From: Sipunculus nudus
Lineage: Eukaryota > Annelida > Sipuncula > Golfingiida > Sipunculidae
Assembly (NCBI GenBank): GCA_026874595.1
Contig: CM049322.1
Span: forward strand, 27,877,840-27,941,839
Direction of reading: 5' to 3'
Length of the DNA stretch: 64,000 bases
In this document: piece after piece, positions 12,197 to 22,407 of the stretch
Layout of the letters: the number at the start of each line of letters is the position of its first letter
Numbering within the stretch: the first letter of the stretch is position 1
Position numbers and translations under genes: made by a program
Notes under the pieces: generated by a model
Told to the model about the DNA's origin: nothing
The model's input: the letters and a program-made list of their open reading frames with translations, nothing else
Database searches by the model: none

Positions 12197-14994
12197 AGCA
12201 GACAAGCTTGCTGTACAGGCACTCTCTACAATCGACCTTTGACCTTACTGTACCCTGCCCTGGAATTGTGCATGGTGATGTCACATGAATGCTGTACAGG
12301 CTGTGCACATCAGCAGGACAAAGGCATGCAGATTCAGTTACATCTGAATCAGTGATAACATCCGGTAATAGTTAAGGAGTACCAATACACACTTTGAGTG
12401 ACAAGTTCTTTGTCAAGCAGAAGGGGAATGTATCACTGAAAATGTCTCATTGGTGAGTAATCTTGCATTACTACAGTTATTTTTGCATATTAAACCAGTG
12501 ATTGCATAAAGATGACTTAACCCATCTTGGTTTGCCCTGCAAAAACACAATCTGTGCGTTTCAAGATAACATTTCCTAATTGGTGGCCCATTTTACAAAA
12601 TACAACATTTTTGGACAAAAAGCTGATGCTGTTGCCCCTGTAAAGTGACAATTTGCATGTTCTATACTACAACAGGAACTGAGCTAAGAACAAATCCTTT
12701 TCACTGGTGCTATTTGCAATTGGGTGTGGAAAAATCAAGAGTAAACAGCAGGCCCCAAATTTACATATTGATGTAATTTCTGAATGTCCCCAACCTGTGA
12801 AGAGATTATGAATCAATCTACATAAAGCTTCATCAGATCAGCATACAAATGTTATGAGTACCACATACTACCATTTAATTTGTTGGACCTTTGGCTATTG
12901 ACCATGTTCTTATTTAGCTGAACTCTGGGTCATGAAAAGAAAAAGCTTCTACACATAAAGCCCTACAAGGTAATGATGTCCTCTTCATTTTCGAAATTGA
13001 CTTGAATTTTTCTGTCTTGCTAGAGTGCATAAAAGTTATAATATGGTAAAAAATTATTATTTATATAATGCTCATAAGTTTTTCTTTCAGCCAAAGTAAA
13101 CATTAAACACTGTTGATCATTGCTGATTTTACAGCCACTGTCTCAATTTTGGTGAATGCTTTTTACAAAATTGAAGAGGGGTTTAATGTACTCAACCAAA
13201 ACATTACAGCTAATCATATATTTTTTAACCATTGGGGTCTATCACACAAAAGCTCCTAAATTAAGCTTTAATTTGGTAATATGCCTTTCTACTTGTCATT
13301 TCCATATACTGTAAACACCACTTAATTTACAATTTTAAACATAAACACACTATGTTTGATAACAATCCATAAGCCATTCATATGTAGAATTTAATCTGAA
13401 TGTGACATCAGAAGGTCAAGAACACTCTTACATAGGTTATGAGCACTTTAACTTTAATGGGCTTGGTCCTGTGACTTTTTTTTCATTTGAGGTTTCTTCT
13501 GAAATGTTCACTTTCATTACAAAAGGAAAAGGCATAATGATTTGGGAATTCGTTTCACTAAGGATCAGATGATTGCATCATATACTATTTTGATTCCCAA
13601 AGAGAAATCAAATTCAATTTACAGGGCAATCAAAAGTGGATTTTTTGCCCACCTTGAATAATTTCTTTTTAAGTAGTAGTGCCATTTCACCTTGAAAGGT
13701 CAAGACATCATTTCGAACATTACTGACCACCAAGATATCACTGATGTACTGTTTTAGTTAAATGATATGATGTGAGGTCCTGTTTTATGTTTATTTGTCT
13801 ACTTAAATTTCAAAATAGGCATGGCTCAATGTTCATAATTATTTAATTCCAACAACCTTTGTTTCTATGATTTGTAATGGTTTCTTTACTTTTCATACAA
13901 CCAGTATGAAGAAATGGTGCTGAAAGTATAAGGAAAACCTAAATATGTCCAGCCCTTGCAAGAATTTTCTGGTAAGCATATTCAGTTTATCATATAAAGT
14001 AACATTTAAATCTTTAAGCAAATGGGCAATATTATGATTTGTAGGGTTTTTTTATCTAATAGCTGGAGCATACAATATTTGAAGTGCAAATTAAGTGTTT
14101 AACATTTATGGTGATAGGGATATTCATATGACTGCTTACATGTTAAAATTGTTTCAACTGAGTAACCTACTTTCTGAGCCTATGAGCATCTTTAGGCCAC
14201 AATGTCTATCCTGTGACCAGTATATTTGATAATCTTTAATGTTTGTATATACCCTGTATAACTAGAAAACTCTTCCTGTGTTAGTAATTGAGAAGTCCAA
14301 CTGTATTTTCTTATAATCCTTAATTTTAAACAGGCATATTTCCAGAACACTTAAAACCCCTTTATAGAGAGTAGATTTACTTTCAGTGAAATCTTTTCTT
14401 TTTTTTACTTGTGTTGCCTCCAGAAAATTTAAATGTTAAAAAGCACTACTAAGCATCAATGTCAAAAGTTTATCTTTAAACTTATTTGATTAAATAATTT
14501 ATGTGAGCAGTAATGACTATATGTGTATACTTAGACTGGTAACATTTGTTTTTGCAGGTCAAACAGGAGGGGACTGAAAAGGATTTAGTGTGTGGCAAGG
14601 GTGTATATTTCCTTTCAGCCTTAATTCCCTAAAATGACAACTATCTCATATCTGACAGAACCAGGGAGTTTTAAAAATCTTATGAAAATATTATTATCAG
14701 TTAATAAATGTGTAAATAAACATTTATTTTGGATATTTTGTTTTCATACTTTCTTGTTTCATGTGTTTACATCCATATGACTGAATGAAGTTGATGACCC
14801 CCAGTGTGATCGAGGCCAGCTTTAATTTCAAGGAACTGCACAGTGAAGAAAGCTCACCACACACATACAGACCTTAATTACTATTGTCTACCATAATTTC
14901 TTGTGGAATAAAGAAAAGAGTAAACACCGTTCAAAACAGAACAACAGACATAACTGAGCTACTGACAAACAGCACAGAAGGTGCATACACTGGA

Positions 14995-15376
14995 CTTATA
15001 TGTGAGTTATATGTCACTTATAAGGGACATATATGGCACTTATAAGGCACATATATGGCACATATATGGGAGTTATAAGGCACATATATGGGAGTTATAA
15101 GACATATATGGGGAGACATATATGGGAGTTATAGGGGACATATATGGGACATATATGGGAGTTATAGGGGACCTATATGTGGAAGCCTTATAAGTGACAT
15201 ATAAGGCCCATATATGTTACATATAAGGCTCCTATCCAATTTGCATATCAAATCCATATACCAGACATATATGTGACATATATTGGTGCTATAAGGTTGG
15301 ACATAAGGGACATATATGGCACATATATGTACCTTATATGTGCCATATAACTTTCACATATATGGCACTTATAAAA
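14995..15376 (-). repeat. Right subterminal repeat region of the TIR element
   Basis: A dense cluster of ACATATATGGGAGTTATA-type repeats of roughly 20 bp, with CTTATAAGG half-palindromes. It is built from the same motifs as 11165-11480 and ends at the right terminal inverted repeat. The pairing of the two clusters around a common TIR is the main reason for treating 11144-15390 as one element. Confidence 0.75.
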
Positions 15377-15390
15377 ATTTTCGCTAAGGG

Positions 15391-15411
15391 TTATAGTCAG
15401 CTAAAAATTGA
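15391..15411 (+). repeat. Dispersed repeat, tandem unit 2, right part
   Basis: TTATAGTCAGCTAAAAATT matches the end of unit 1 (from 10555) with a 4-base deletion (GAGC). This short continuation shows where the target sequence resumes after the inserted element. Confidence 0.65.
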
Positions 15412-16279
15412 ATTGACCCCAAGTCCGTTATCAAAGATGACAAAGCAGTGTTTTAAACGTATGTCTCAGGAGAGGCATTATACATGGCTATGCCCTGTTT
15501 CCCAATCCTAATTGATACATTCAATAAAAATACTGTTTCAAGAAACATTATGGAGAGAACCAAACTTGAGACAACAGATGAAGAGTACCCTAGCTTCTGT
15601 GGCATGTATGTACATTTGAATGTGATGACATTTTTTATTCCACTGCATTGGACATCTTGAGGGTGGAAAAAGAAGTGGTTAACTTTACAATACCGGTATT
15701 AGAAGGATGCACGGCCTATGTTCCTCAGGCATGTCCATAACTGATAATACCATGTCCTTGTCCCTGTACTCTCTTCTGGTTACTGATACGCTAAGGCCCC
15801 ATATATGAAGTAACTTTGAGCAAAGGAAGACCATGCAAATATTTAAAAAATACTAAAAAAGATGTAGCTTATCTTATTTAAAAATACTATTTTCTTTCAT
15901 GAATATGGATTGTAACCACAAGGAATCAAGAAGCTATGTGTTACCGTCAATGCTGCTGCACCTCATAACTAAATCATACTGGTCTTCTCTAGCATTCCCC
16001 TGCATTGATCTGACATTCTGGCAACATTAGAATCTGAAATGGGAGAGACAACTAAGTAATAAAGTGAAGATTATAACTCAAATTATATTGAAAGTCAGAG
16101 GAACTACTTTCAACAATTTGATTATTATTTTATTGTTTTGATTATAATAATAATTCATTCTGAAGCTTCATTAGAGGTGAAAAAAGGTAACATTTTATAT
16201 TTATGTTTATATATGGTTATAGATATAAAGTTGAGGATCCAGTTATTCAAAATCAGGGGGTGAGGGGGAGTTTTGTTTA
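15412..16279. other. Intergenic DNA, no gene seen
   Basis: AT-rich, with stops in all frames. No repeat end, tRNA-like fold or splice-bounded frame was recognised. Confidence 0.45.
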
Positions 16280-16450
<171 letters not shown>

Positions 16451-16667
16451 TTTCAGGCTATGAAAATTATAAATATTTGTTTTTATTAAAGGTCTGATTC
16501 TGCACTTAGGCAACCATTAAAAACGAGAAGCTTATTCCCAATCATGGACAGGATTATACAAACTGAAGCATACTATTATAAGATGAAAACACTATATTAC
16601 AGGTATATTTAAAAAGATTTGTTTGCATTACAGCCCTGTAGCTAGATGTTATGATACTGGCAAAGAG
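16451..16667. other. Short intergenic segment, nothing recognised
   Basis: AT-rich sequence between the TA microsatellite and the outer inverted-repeat element. No feature is supported. Confidence 0.4.
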
Positions 16668-16696
16668 CAGACTGTTTACTGAATTCAACCAAACTT

Positions 16697-16750
16697 GACT
16701 GAAAATTGACTAAAATTAACTAAAACTGACTGAAATTGACCGAAAGTGAT
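16697..16750 (+). repeat. 10-bp tandem repeat (TGACTGAAAT type)
   Basis: Five to six units of 10 bp: TGACTGAAAA, TTGACTAAAA, TTAACTAAAA, CTGACTGAAA, TTGACCGAAA. The exact 10-base spacing matches roughly one helical turn. Inverse copies at 19651-19670 mark the opposite end of the putative outer element. Confidence 0.7.
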
Positions 16751-17660
16751 CATTGACCTTAATTTCATCAAATGCACTGTTGCATAGTTTATCACTACTA
16801 ATTTTGATTTGTTCTGACGAATATTGATACGTACAAGTATCAATATTCTTCAAAAGACCAATTTATGAGAGCATAAAATTCAGGCGAGAAACTGAAAGGG
16901 TAGGGGTTTTAGATTTTCTTTCACAGAGACTATTTTAAAAAATCAATCATTTTTATTCTTATGTTTCTTCAGACAGATAATGTCAATTTTATTTTAAATT
17001 TAATATTGTAAAATAAATTATAAGTGTTTGTGGAGTCTATAAATGTGTTCAGATAATGGCTAAATGTCCAATGTATAGATTATTTGCATTTGACAGGTTT
17101 CTCTCAAATTAATATATGTGTGTGTGTGTGTGAAGAGAAGTCAGCATGAAATGAAAATCATAAATCAAAAGGAATATTATCATTTTTAACAAATGGTATG
17201 TCAGTGTGCACAAAATATATTTAAAATAAATGGCCATGCAGTACATGTTGCAAACTGCATGTTACACTGTTGGATTTCATAACCAAACTAATATGTTGGA
17301 GAGGAATTATTAAATATAATGAGTCTAATGGTACATTTGGTTATTTGGCAGAAAGACGGTTAGTATTAAGTTAAGAGTCCTTTTTTATTTAAAAACAAAA
17401 TAAATATTGAAGTATTATAGTAAAATATCATAAGTTGACAGCATATTGCTGTTCAGATGAAATGCCTAGCATATATAAAAGCAGGTGTAACAGACTGCTT
17501 AAAATACATGAGCAGCAGTACATGACTTGGGGTGGTTTCTATGTTTATCCTGACCTGAGTAGGGAATCATGATTATCACCAGATATATCTTAGTTCTATA
17601 AATGCTAAAAAATAGAAAAAAGAAATGTTTATTTTGCATTTTCTAAAATTTTACAAAATG

Positions 17661-17694
17661 CGCTGAGTGCTGTGACCAATGGGTCCCTTGTTTT
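17661..17694 (-). repeat. Dispersed motif, copy 3 (inverse orientation)
   Basis: On the minus strand this reads AACAAGGGACCCATTGGTCA, then CAGCACTCAGCG, matching the copies at 7738 and 8931 in the first 20 bases. It lies just left of the hAT-like element. Confidence 0.6.
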
Positions 17695-18014
17695 TAATGT
17701 ATTTTTCAGGGTTTGCAGGTTTTACCCACTACTTAGGGTTGGCACAATCTTCCTGGAGGGAAGGGAAGGGATGGAAAGAAATATTTTCTTTCGGGAGGGA
17801 AGAAATACTTTCTTCCCACAATTTCTTCCCAGGGAAGAAATAAGATTCACAACATACCTGTATTTCACGTTGTTCAAATGTCATTTTGGCTTGTTATATC
17901 AGTGCAAATCAGAATGATTGATTTCACACCCTTTGGTAAATAAAGGACATGCAAACAAACCATGTGGATGTGACTGGTGTGTCATTTTATTATGGGGCTG
18001 GATGATGTAGTCAT

Positions 18015-18345
18015 CAGCTGAGTAATCAAGATGAATTCAACTTGAGTCCACTCAGTCCATTGGTGTTGTTGTTAGTGAAGGCTTGTCTTGAGCTGTGTGA
18101 TTAGGATGAACTCAAAATGAGTACATACCCTTCAGGGGTGGAGGTCGGCTTGTACAGTTGAGCTGGTTTTTAGTTAAATAATAAGGATGAACTCAACTTT
18201 AGTTCATAACCTTCAGGGGTGGAGGTTGGCTTGTACAGTTGAGCTGGTTTTTAGTTAAGTAATTTGGATGAACTCAACATTAGTTTATACCCTTCAGGGA
18301 TGGAGGTCGGCTTGTACAGTTGAGCTGGTCTTTAGCTTAGTAACT
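18015..18345 (+). repeat. 81-bp tandem repeat, about four copies
   Basis: Units contain GGATGAACTCAACTTTAGTT, CCTTCAGGGGTGGAGGT and CGGCTTGTACAGTTGAGCTG. The AGCTGG anchor occurs at 18161, 18242 and 18323, an exact 81-bp step. A more diverged first copy lies at 18015-18100. Because 81 is divisible by three, a frame can stay open through it (from 18268), but nothing suggests it is translated. Confidence 0.85.
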
Positions 18346-18419
18346 GGCAGTCCAGCCATGTCTTCTGGTAGCTCACCTACTCCATCCAACTTATCAAGGT
18401 CATCAACTCGACACAGGAC

Positions 18420-18806
18420 TACCGGCTTCTGTGGCTCAGGGGTAGAGTTCAGGACTCGAAGCCAGGAGATCATGAGTTTGAATCTAAGCCAGGCGGTGAG
18501 ATTTTATCACGGTTGGCTCCCACCCAGGGTTAGCGCTGTGAAAGCTAAATGGGGAGACTTTGCCTAACAGTCATGTTTCACTGAAAAATGAGTGCACCTT
18601 TCGGGGGTTCCTTGGTGTTGTGACCAAGCAATGGAGATGACAAACACCAAGGACCCCCAGGAGTGTTACACCGAGCCCTGTTGACACCAGGATAACTGGG
18701 TATAAGCCCCTGTCATGTAGTCCAGAATAGAACTCTGCAGATGTACTTAGTAATAGTTAAGCAAGCATAAGGTTACCTCCACCAAATAAAAAATGTAAAA
18801 AAAACT
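18420..18806 (+). mobile_element. tRNA-derived SINE
   Basis: The head reads like a degenerate tRNA. An A-box-like TGGCTCAGGGGTAGAG lies at 18432-18447, and a B-box-like GAGTTTGAATC lies at about 18474-18484, in the usual order and close to usual spacing for an internal RNA polymerase III promoter. The likely body continues through an internal hairpin (18603-18658) to an A-rich tail with AAATAAAAAATGTAAAAAAA at about 18784-18806. Length is about 385 bp. No convincing target-site duplication was found, so the exact ends are uncertain. A true tRNA gene is unlikely: the acceptor stem does not close well and the loop regions are irregular. It lies inside the hAT-like element. Confidence 0.55.
18603..18658. 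repeat. Hairpin-forming inverted repeat in the SINE body
   Basis: GGGGGTTCCTTGGTGTT (18603-18619) pairs with AACACCAAGGACCCCC (18643-18658) with one bulged base, leaving a 23-nt loop. It would form a stable stem in RNA transcribed from either strand. Confidence 0.7.
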
Positions 18807-19476
18807 CCACTGGACAGCAGCAGCGAGTTATAGATTTGTTGGCAAAGCGTAACCATGAGTACATCACAGCTGCCATACAGCCTTCAGACAAAGTCTGCAC
18901 CATATCCAGCTTTCTACTTCTCAGCTATGTCTTTGCCTGCTGTATCCTGGTAAATGGGAATAAAGAATGGGAGCCCTACTCTACCTGCAGGGTTTGCGGA
19001 GTTAGTATTGAACCTCCACACAGCATATGCATCCTCCATATCCATATCCATGCATATCCATAAAATGGGCTGTCTCAACCATGGGTGTGGTTCAGTCAAA
19101 ACTTCGAAAAGGTTCATTGTGGAACATACAAACAAGCTTGTATCTACTTACAGGATGCTGCGTAGAAACCATGTTTTGGACTATTGGATTCACTGTGTTC
19201 TATGAAATATAAGTCTAAACTATCTGAGTGTGTAAATATTGAACAACAATGTGTGCTTAATGAACAACTGATATATATTATTCAGTGGTTCTCTGTATAT
19301 ATGCTTATTTACTATGTTATATATTATTAATAAAAGGTTGTGGGAACCTGTGGGAAAAAGAGTTTCTTCCCTGACTTTTTTTTCTTCCCAGAAATTTCCT
19401 TTTCTTCCCTGAGAAGGGGAAAATACCTAGCTTCCCAACAGGTTTGCCAACCCTGTACTTAGTACAACGGTAAAAA

Positions 19477-19493
19477 CCTGGGTTTAACCCAGG
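19477..19493. repeat. Short palindrome CCTGGGTTTAACCCAGG
   Basis: Eight-base arms around a single central base, just right of the hAT-like insertion. It lies within a broader palindromic region that also includes the GGTAAAAACC arm, consistent with insertion into a hairpin-prone target. Confidence 0.7.
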
Positions 19494-19683
19494 TTGGGGA
19501 AAAATAAATTTACCGGTGTTTTACCAAAGTTTTCATAAAAAATTTCATCAAAGTTTAAATAAAATGCTCTTATTTTTTCATACTCGATGAAAATTGACAC
19601 AGGTAACATGTAAACAGGTAAACAACCAATTCATTTAATGTTTTTATCATGGTCAATTTCGGTCAATTTTACTCCATTTCAGT

Positions 19684-19716
19684 GAATAGTCTGTCCCAGC
19701 CAAGGACAGACTATTC
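19684..19716. repeat. Perfect 13-bp hairpin
   Basis: GAATAGTCTGTCC (19684-19696) and GGACAGACTATTC (19704-19716) are exact inverses separated by 7 bases (CAGCCAA). It overlaps the right end of the putative outer element, so it may be the terminal palindrome of that element or the junction of two inverted copies. Confidence 0.85.
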
Positions 19717-22166
19717 TGTTCTACCTAGCCCTAGCACCTGTGCTCTCTTACTACGCTAAGCTGTGCAAGAGCCCTAGAAGATGATTTGAGGAAACTGGTG
19801 ACATTCCACATGACAATTAAATTCTGATATTTCGTCTAAAAATGTCATATTCGTTAGGAAATAAAGATATTCTAATCAAATACGCATATAACATACCACT
19901 TAGACAGTGTTTGTCCACTTCAAATGTTGATTAGAAGAATATGTATTATCCTATATAAACGGTGATACACAGGGAACGATGTGTGCTCGGGGTTTTCCCC
20001 CAGCCACAGCTGGCCGGCAGCCGCCTGTGTAACCAGTGGTAACGGGCTGTGTTGGCTCAGCGAGCAAAGGTCAGGCAGTTCATTGTTTCAGATTCTGAGA
20101 CAGTTTCAAGCGCAAGGGTTGCAAAGTTTTAAAAGTGAGTCTTGTTTACAAACTAAAACATAATATTTATCTGAATTTCTTGGTCATTCGAATAAAGTAC
20201 TATATCTCCCTCAGATTACTTACAGTTTCCTTGTCATAAACGCAATATTTGATTTTACACGATTTTTTTCTGACAAGGGTTTGAAGTTCTCCAGTTTACT
20301 CTGAAGCTTTTTATGCGGTATCCAGAGTCCTGGATACCGCCGCATTTAATGCAGTTATGTTCTATCCTGCACTTCTAGGGATATGGTCTTTGACTATGTC
20401 CGGGTTGGCTGTAATTGCCCTAACCCTTTGTGGTGGAATCAACAACTAGGATTCTCCTTTCATGCGTGATTGTTTATGCTGACAGCTAGCAGCGCGAATT
20501 GGAATATTGTGTCTTTGGACGAGGCAATCTAAACCAAAGACAAACATTCATAAAACTTGACCTGAGCGATAATAAAAGATCGAAGAAACTTTCTTATCAT
20601 ATGGTCATTATTACTCAATTTGAAGAGAATATATTTATGGGTTTTCGCATACCTAAGAAAACAGTGATGTGCCTGAAGACATTAGCTGGTTACGTTGGCC
20701 TAGATGGGCCTATTGTCATACTATATACTTACCGAAGAAGCTAACGACCACGTCCTGCCTGCCCGCAGATTCATATTTCCCGCCAGCACAAAGTAAATGC
20801 CGAAATCGTAACCTCCTATCATATCCAAATATTTTCTTTTAAACTTGGACGATAGGTGCTTTGAAACTTTTTACCCGCCAAATTCACAAGTTTGTTACGC
20901 CTGTAGACATGGGTAGGAAAATATATATGAAAAAGTGTCAGGTTCATTTTATTTATCGTCTATTTATAAGCCACCTACCCCAGATGGAACCACTCTCCAC
21001 ATTATGAATAATGACTTAGAATGGCACACACACACACATCTCGTTGTCCATGCAATCACATAAATTATAGCAACAGGTTATAAGTAAAAAGCCATATGTA
21101 TTGTATTTAATAAAGTCCCCCCCCCCCCTTATAAATAGGCCTATGTCTGATCTATATGAACTTTTGTTTATAAGAGCAAAATATGGATGTCATATAAAAG
21201 CGGAAATGTGCCATATACGAAACAATAAAAAAAATTATCTTCATTTTGAGAGGAGGCTAGCAACACACAGTGACACATAGGCCTTCATCAAACATTGGTT
21301 ATGTATTACGCCCAAAATTAAGGAAAACTATGTTCAAATATACATCACTGAGTGCTGGTATAGACCATAAAGTTATATAAATAAAGTGTCAACTTATCTT
21401 AAAGTTAGCGTTGGGGAATTGAATCAGGTATAATGTTTTAAAAATAAGCTATATCATGTTTCCAGTTTAGGTTTAATTAATTCTAATCCAGATTTATCTT
21501 TATAATGTATAAATCATTAAAATTTTCTTAAAAATAAATGACATTTTCAGACTAAATTTAATAAAATTATACTATAAATACTGTCATGAAGCACTACAGC
21601 GATTTTTAACAAACATTTAATTTTTCAACAAGGACTATGACACACGAACATGACATAAGACATAAAGATACCCTTGTTACAAATAAAACCAGAACTAAAA
21701 ATAAGACAGCAGACAACTAACTGAAAAACATTATATGACAACAAAAGTCATGAATGAACTGACCAATTCATTATTGACAAAATTTCATTCATAGTCTCCA
21801 AAGATTGATTTGCTACAAAATTTCATTAATACATATAAAGACAAATGTCTTCATATAAAATGTTATATCTGTAACAAACACAAAAAAAACCCTTAAAATA
21901 GATTACAAACTGTTATTTCAGTAACTCAGGTGGATAATCTTCCCAGTTTCTCACTAATTTTCCTCATTAAATCATATAATCTCATATTTTGTGAAATGTA
22001 CAACACATAACCTGCATATTATGTATTATGTATGTATATTTCTATACGTGTCACAGGTTGCTTTTGTGTCAGCAGATAAAAATCCTTAACAACAGTCTCC
22101 AGACACAATTAAAACAAAAAATGATGTTGAATAATTGTTTATGGATACATTACTTTTATGTCAAAT

Positions 22167-22172
<6 letters not shown>
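19717..22172. other. AT-rich intergenic DNA, no gene supported
   Basis: The segment 19970-20470 is less AT-rich and includes a GTGAGT donor-like site near 20132, but no acceptor-bounded coding frame is evident. An 81-codon frame starts at 20499 with no recognisable domain. A CA microsatellite lies at 21024-21038 and a C12 run at 21117-21128. From 21300 to 22170 the sequence is strongly AT-rich with stops throughout. Confidence 0.45.
20315..20340. repeat. Perfect 10-bp hairpin
   Basis: GCGGTATCCA (20315-20324) and TGGATACCGC (20331-20340) are exact inverses around GAGTCC. No T-run follows, and there is no reason to call it a terminator in a eukaryotic context. Confidence 0.75.

Positions 22173-22213
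<41 letters not shown>
22173..22213 (+). repeat. (CT)n microsatellite, ~41 bp
   Basis: Uninterrupted CT dinucleotides. A shorter AT run lies at 22264-22281. An open frame with Arg-Glu repeats on the minus strand is a product of this tract. Confidence 0.97.
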
Positions 22214-22215
<2 letters not shown>

Positions 22216-22407
22216 GGTAAACTGAACTATGGAACCAACATTATAACCATAGTTATTAATAGGATATATATATATATATATGTTTATGTGTGATTTGTAC
22301 AATAGATTAAATGACATCCATTGGGGAATTTTTTTTTTAAATTGCATGTAAAATTATAAAAAATAGGAATTTTTACATATAACATGCATATAACAAAAAT
22401 CATCCAT

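Larger units (their letters stand above)
11144..15390. mobile_element. 4.25-kb TIR DNA transposon, apparently non-autonomous
   Basis: The left end reads CCCTTACGAAAAT (11144-11156). The right end reads ATTTTCGCTAAGGG (15377-15390), the inverse with one extra base. Both ends run into subterminal arrays of short motifs built from ACATATATGG, CTTATAAGG and GGGAGTTATA. The element splits unit 2 of a tandem repeat. Comparison with intact unit 1 gives the empty site GATGACTTATAGTC, with at most the dinucleotide TT shared by both flanks. The interior has no long open frame, so no transposase was recognised. The superfamily is unassigned: a 2-bp TT duplication fits none of the common classes cleanly, and a TTA target of PIF/Harbinger type that lost one base is possible. 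Splice-like and poly(A)-like signals lie inside (see findings). Confidence 0.75.
17735..19454. mobile_element. hAT-like non-autonomous DNA element, ~1.7 kb
   Basis: The left end AGGGTTGGCAC (from 17735) is the inverse of TTTGCCAACCCT ending at 19454. TIRs beginning CAGGG(T/G)...GGC are typical of hAT elements. The flanks carry a near-direct 8-bp repeat: CTACTTAG at 17729-17736 and GTACTTAG at 19455-19462. That fits the 8-bp duplication of hAT transposition; the left copy overlaps the first two element bases, so a two-base loss is implied. Both subterminal regions are rich in TTCTTCCC/GGGAAGAAA, again in inverse orientation. No transposase frame was seen; the interior holds an 81-bp tandem repeat and a SINE. 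The insertion site itself looks palindromic (AGGTTTTACC on the left, GGTAAAAACCT on the right). Confidence 0.55.
16668..19693. mobile_element. Putative ~3.0-kb inverted-repeat element (outer nest)
   Basis: The left end CAGACTGTTTACTGAA (16668-16683) is the inverse of TTCAGTGAATAGTCTG (19678-19693) with two mismatches. Just inside both ends lie tandem ~10-bp repeats of the same type. On the left these are TGACTGAAAAT-like units at about 16697-16750. On the right they are GGTCAATTTC and GGTCAATTTT at 19651-19670, in inverse orientation. This mirrored arrangement suggests the ends of one element. No clear target duplication was found, and no coding region for a transposase is visible. A hAT-like element and a SINE lie within it. 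It could instead be two independent copies of a short repeat in opposite orientation. Confidence 0.4.

Noticed and set aside
18423-18495. Functional tRNA gene
   Set aside because: A and B boxes are recognisable, but the cloverleaf does not close cleanly and the sequence continues into a longer repeat with an A-rich tail; SINE head preferred.
18836-19205. Overlapping 73-83 codon frames as transposase remnants in the hAT-like element
   Set aside because: Frames overlap on both strands without any hAT dimerisation or zinc-finger signature that I can identify.
20315-20340. Rho-independent terminator
   Set aside because: A hairpin without a T-run in eukaryotic DNA; no bacterial gene context.
20499-20744. 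81-codon frame as a small protein gene
   Set aside because: No recognisable domain, no initiation context or neighbouring exon; length is within chance for unique DNA.
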